DNA of 64,000 bases from NCBI GenBank assembly GCA_019636515.1, contig JAHBXI010000002.1:699428-763427 (forward strand). The letters are read 5' to 3'. This DNA is from Phycisphaeraceae bacterium. GTDB taxonomy: Bacteria; Planctomycetota; Phycisphaerae; Phycisphaerales; UBA1924. The translations under genes were made by a program, and so were the position numbers. Every line of letters begins with the position of its first letter. Position 1 is the first letter of the stretch. The notes beneath the pieces were generated by a model, which ran no database searches, had not been told where the DNA came from, and saw nothing but the letters and a program-made list of their open reading frames with translations. Below are positions 63,928-64,000 of this stretch, one piece after another.

Positions 63928-64000
63928 ACTACTCGGAATGGATGGTGGCACCCCATAGGCCCGATATCTGGGGCCAACCGAGCGGATGTTCTCAATCCGT
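63928..64000. other. End of window after integrase
   Basis: No feature seen. Any element body and its far attachment site lie beyond the edge. Confidence 0.5.

Overview
The window is GC-rich DNA (about two thirds G+C by eye) from a bacterial chromosome. It most likely belongs to the Planctomycetes, close to Phycisphaerae. Reasons: a 3178-residue secreted protein opening with a planctomycete-type LEVRRLL motif; two exported proteins ending in dockerin-like DFDGSGF repeats and a terminal GC; a membrane protein with a CxxC-CPxCG zinc ribbon; a YdjY-domain lipoprotein; and a groES-groEL locus lacking a visible CIRCE element. The taxonomic call is inference. No mobile DNA is seen until the last 2 kb.

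Layout. 1-760 (minus): leaderless YtrA-type GntR regulator coupled to a membrane protein cut by the window edge. 892-4100 (plus): degenerate receiver-domain protein, groES, a small unknown gene, groEL, terminator. 4401-4538: tiny Gly/Ser/Pro-rich protein. 4614-10512 (minus): an unknown protein that may be a degenerate MinD/FlhG relative, a ParA ATPase fused to a CBM48 glycogen-binding domain, a GNAT acetyltransferase and GlnRS. 10591-13790: NhaR-like LysR regulator divergent from otsA-otsB (trehalose synthesis). 13867-17037: divergent gltX and pheA. 17038-17948: non-coding, structured and repetitive. 17949-27485: the giant protein. 27620-30878: nrfH-nrfA (nitrite to ammonium), divergent from phenylalanine hydroxylase. 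30970-38249: exported beta-propeller, zinc-ribbon membrane protein, PA0069-type radical SAM protein, glycosyltransferase-like protein, OmpH-like chaperone and cinA. 38531-39466: exported EF-hand protein, then a 640-bp AT-richer gap. 40111-49392: carA divergent from a plus-strand run priA, D-amino-acid transaminase, murD, YdjY lipoprotein and a large exported protein. 49457-52885 (minus): thioredoxin-TPR protein and speA. 53162-61997: threonine aldolase, lipoprotein, GH3 protein, tsaB, lnt, HEAT lipoprotein, and two small membrane proteins. 62381-63927: tRNA-Asp followed by a tyrosine integrase, probably one end of an integrated element that continues past the window.

How the genes fit together. 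The transaminase next to murD could supply the D-glutamate that MurD adds to the peptidoglycan precursor. OtsA and OtsB carry out the two steps of trehalose synthesis. NrfH feeds electrons to NrfA.

The strongest unlisted signal concerns transcription starts. At least eight start codons (GntR, GNAT, zinc-ribbon membrane protein, radical SAM protein, cinA, carA, D-amino-acid transaminase, lipoprotein at 54817) have TAnnnT exactly six bases upstream and no Shine-Dalgarno sequence. This is the geometry of leaderless mRNAs. The carA and priA -10 elements overlap in one near-palindrome of 9 bases.
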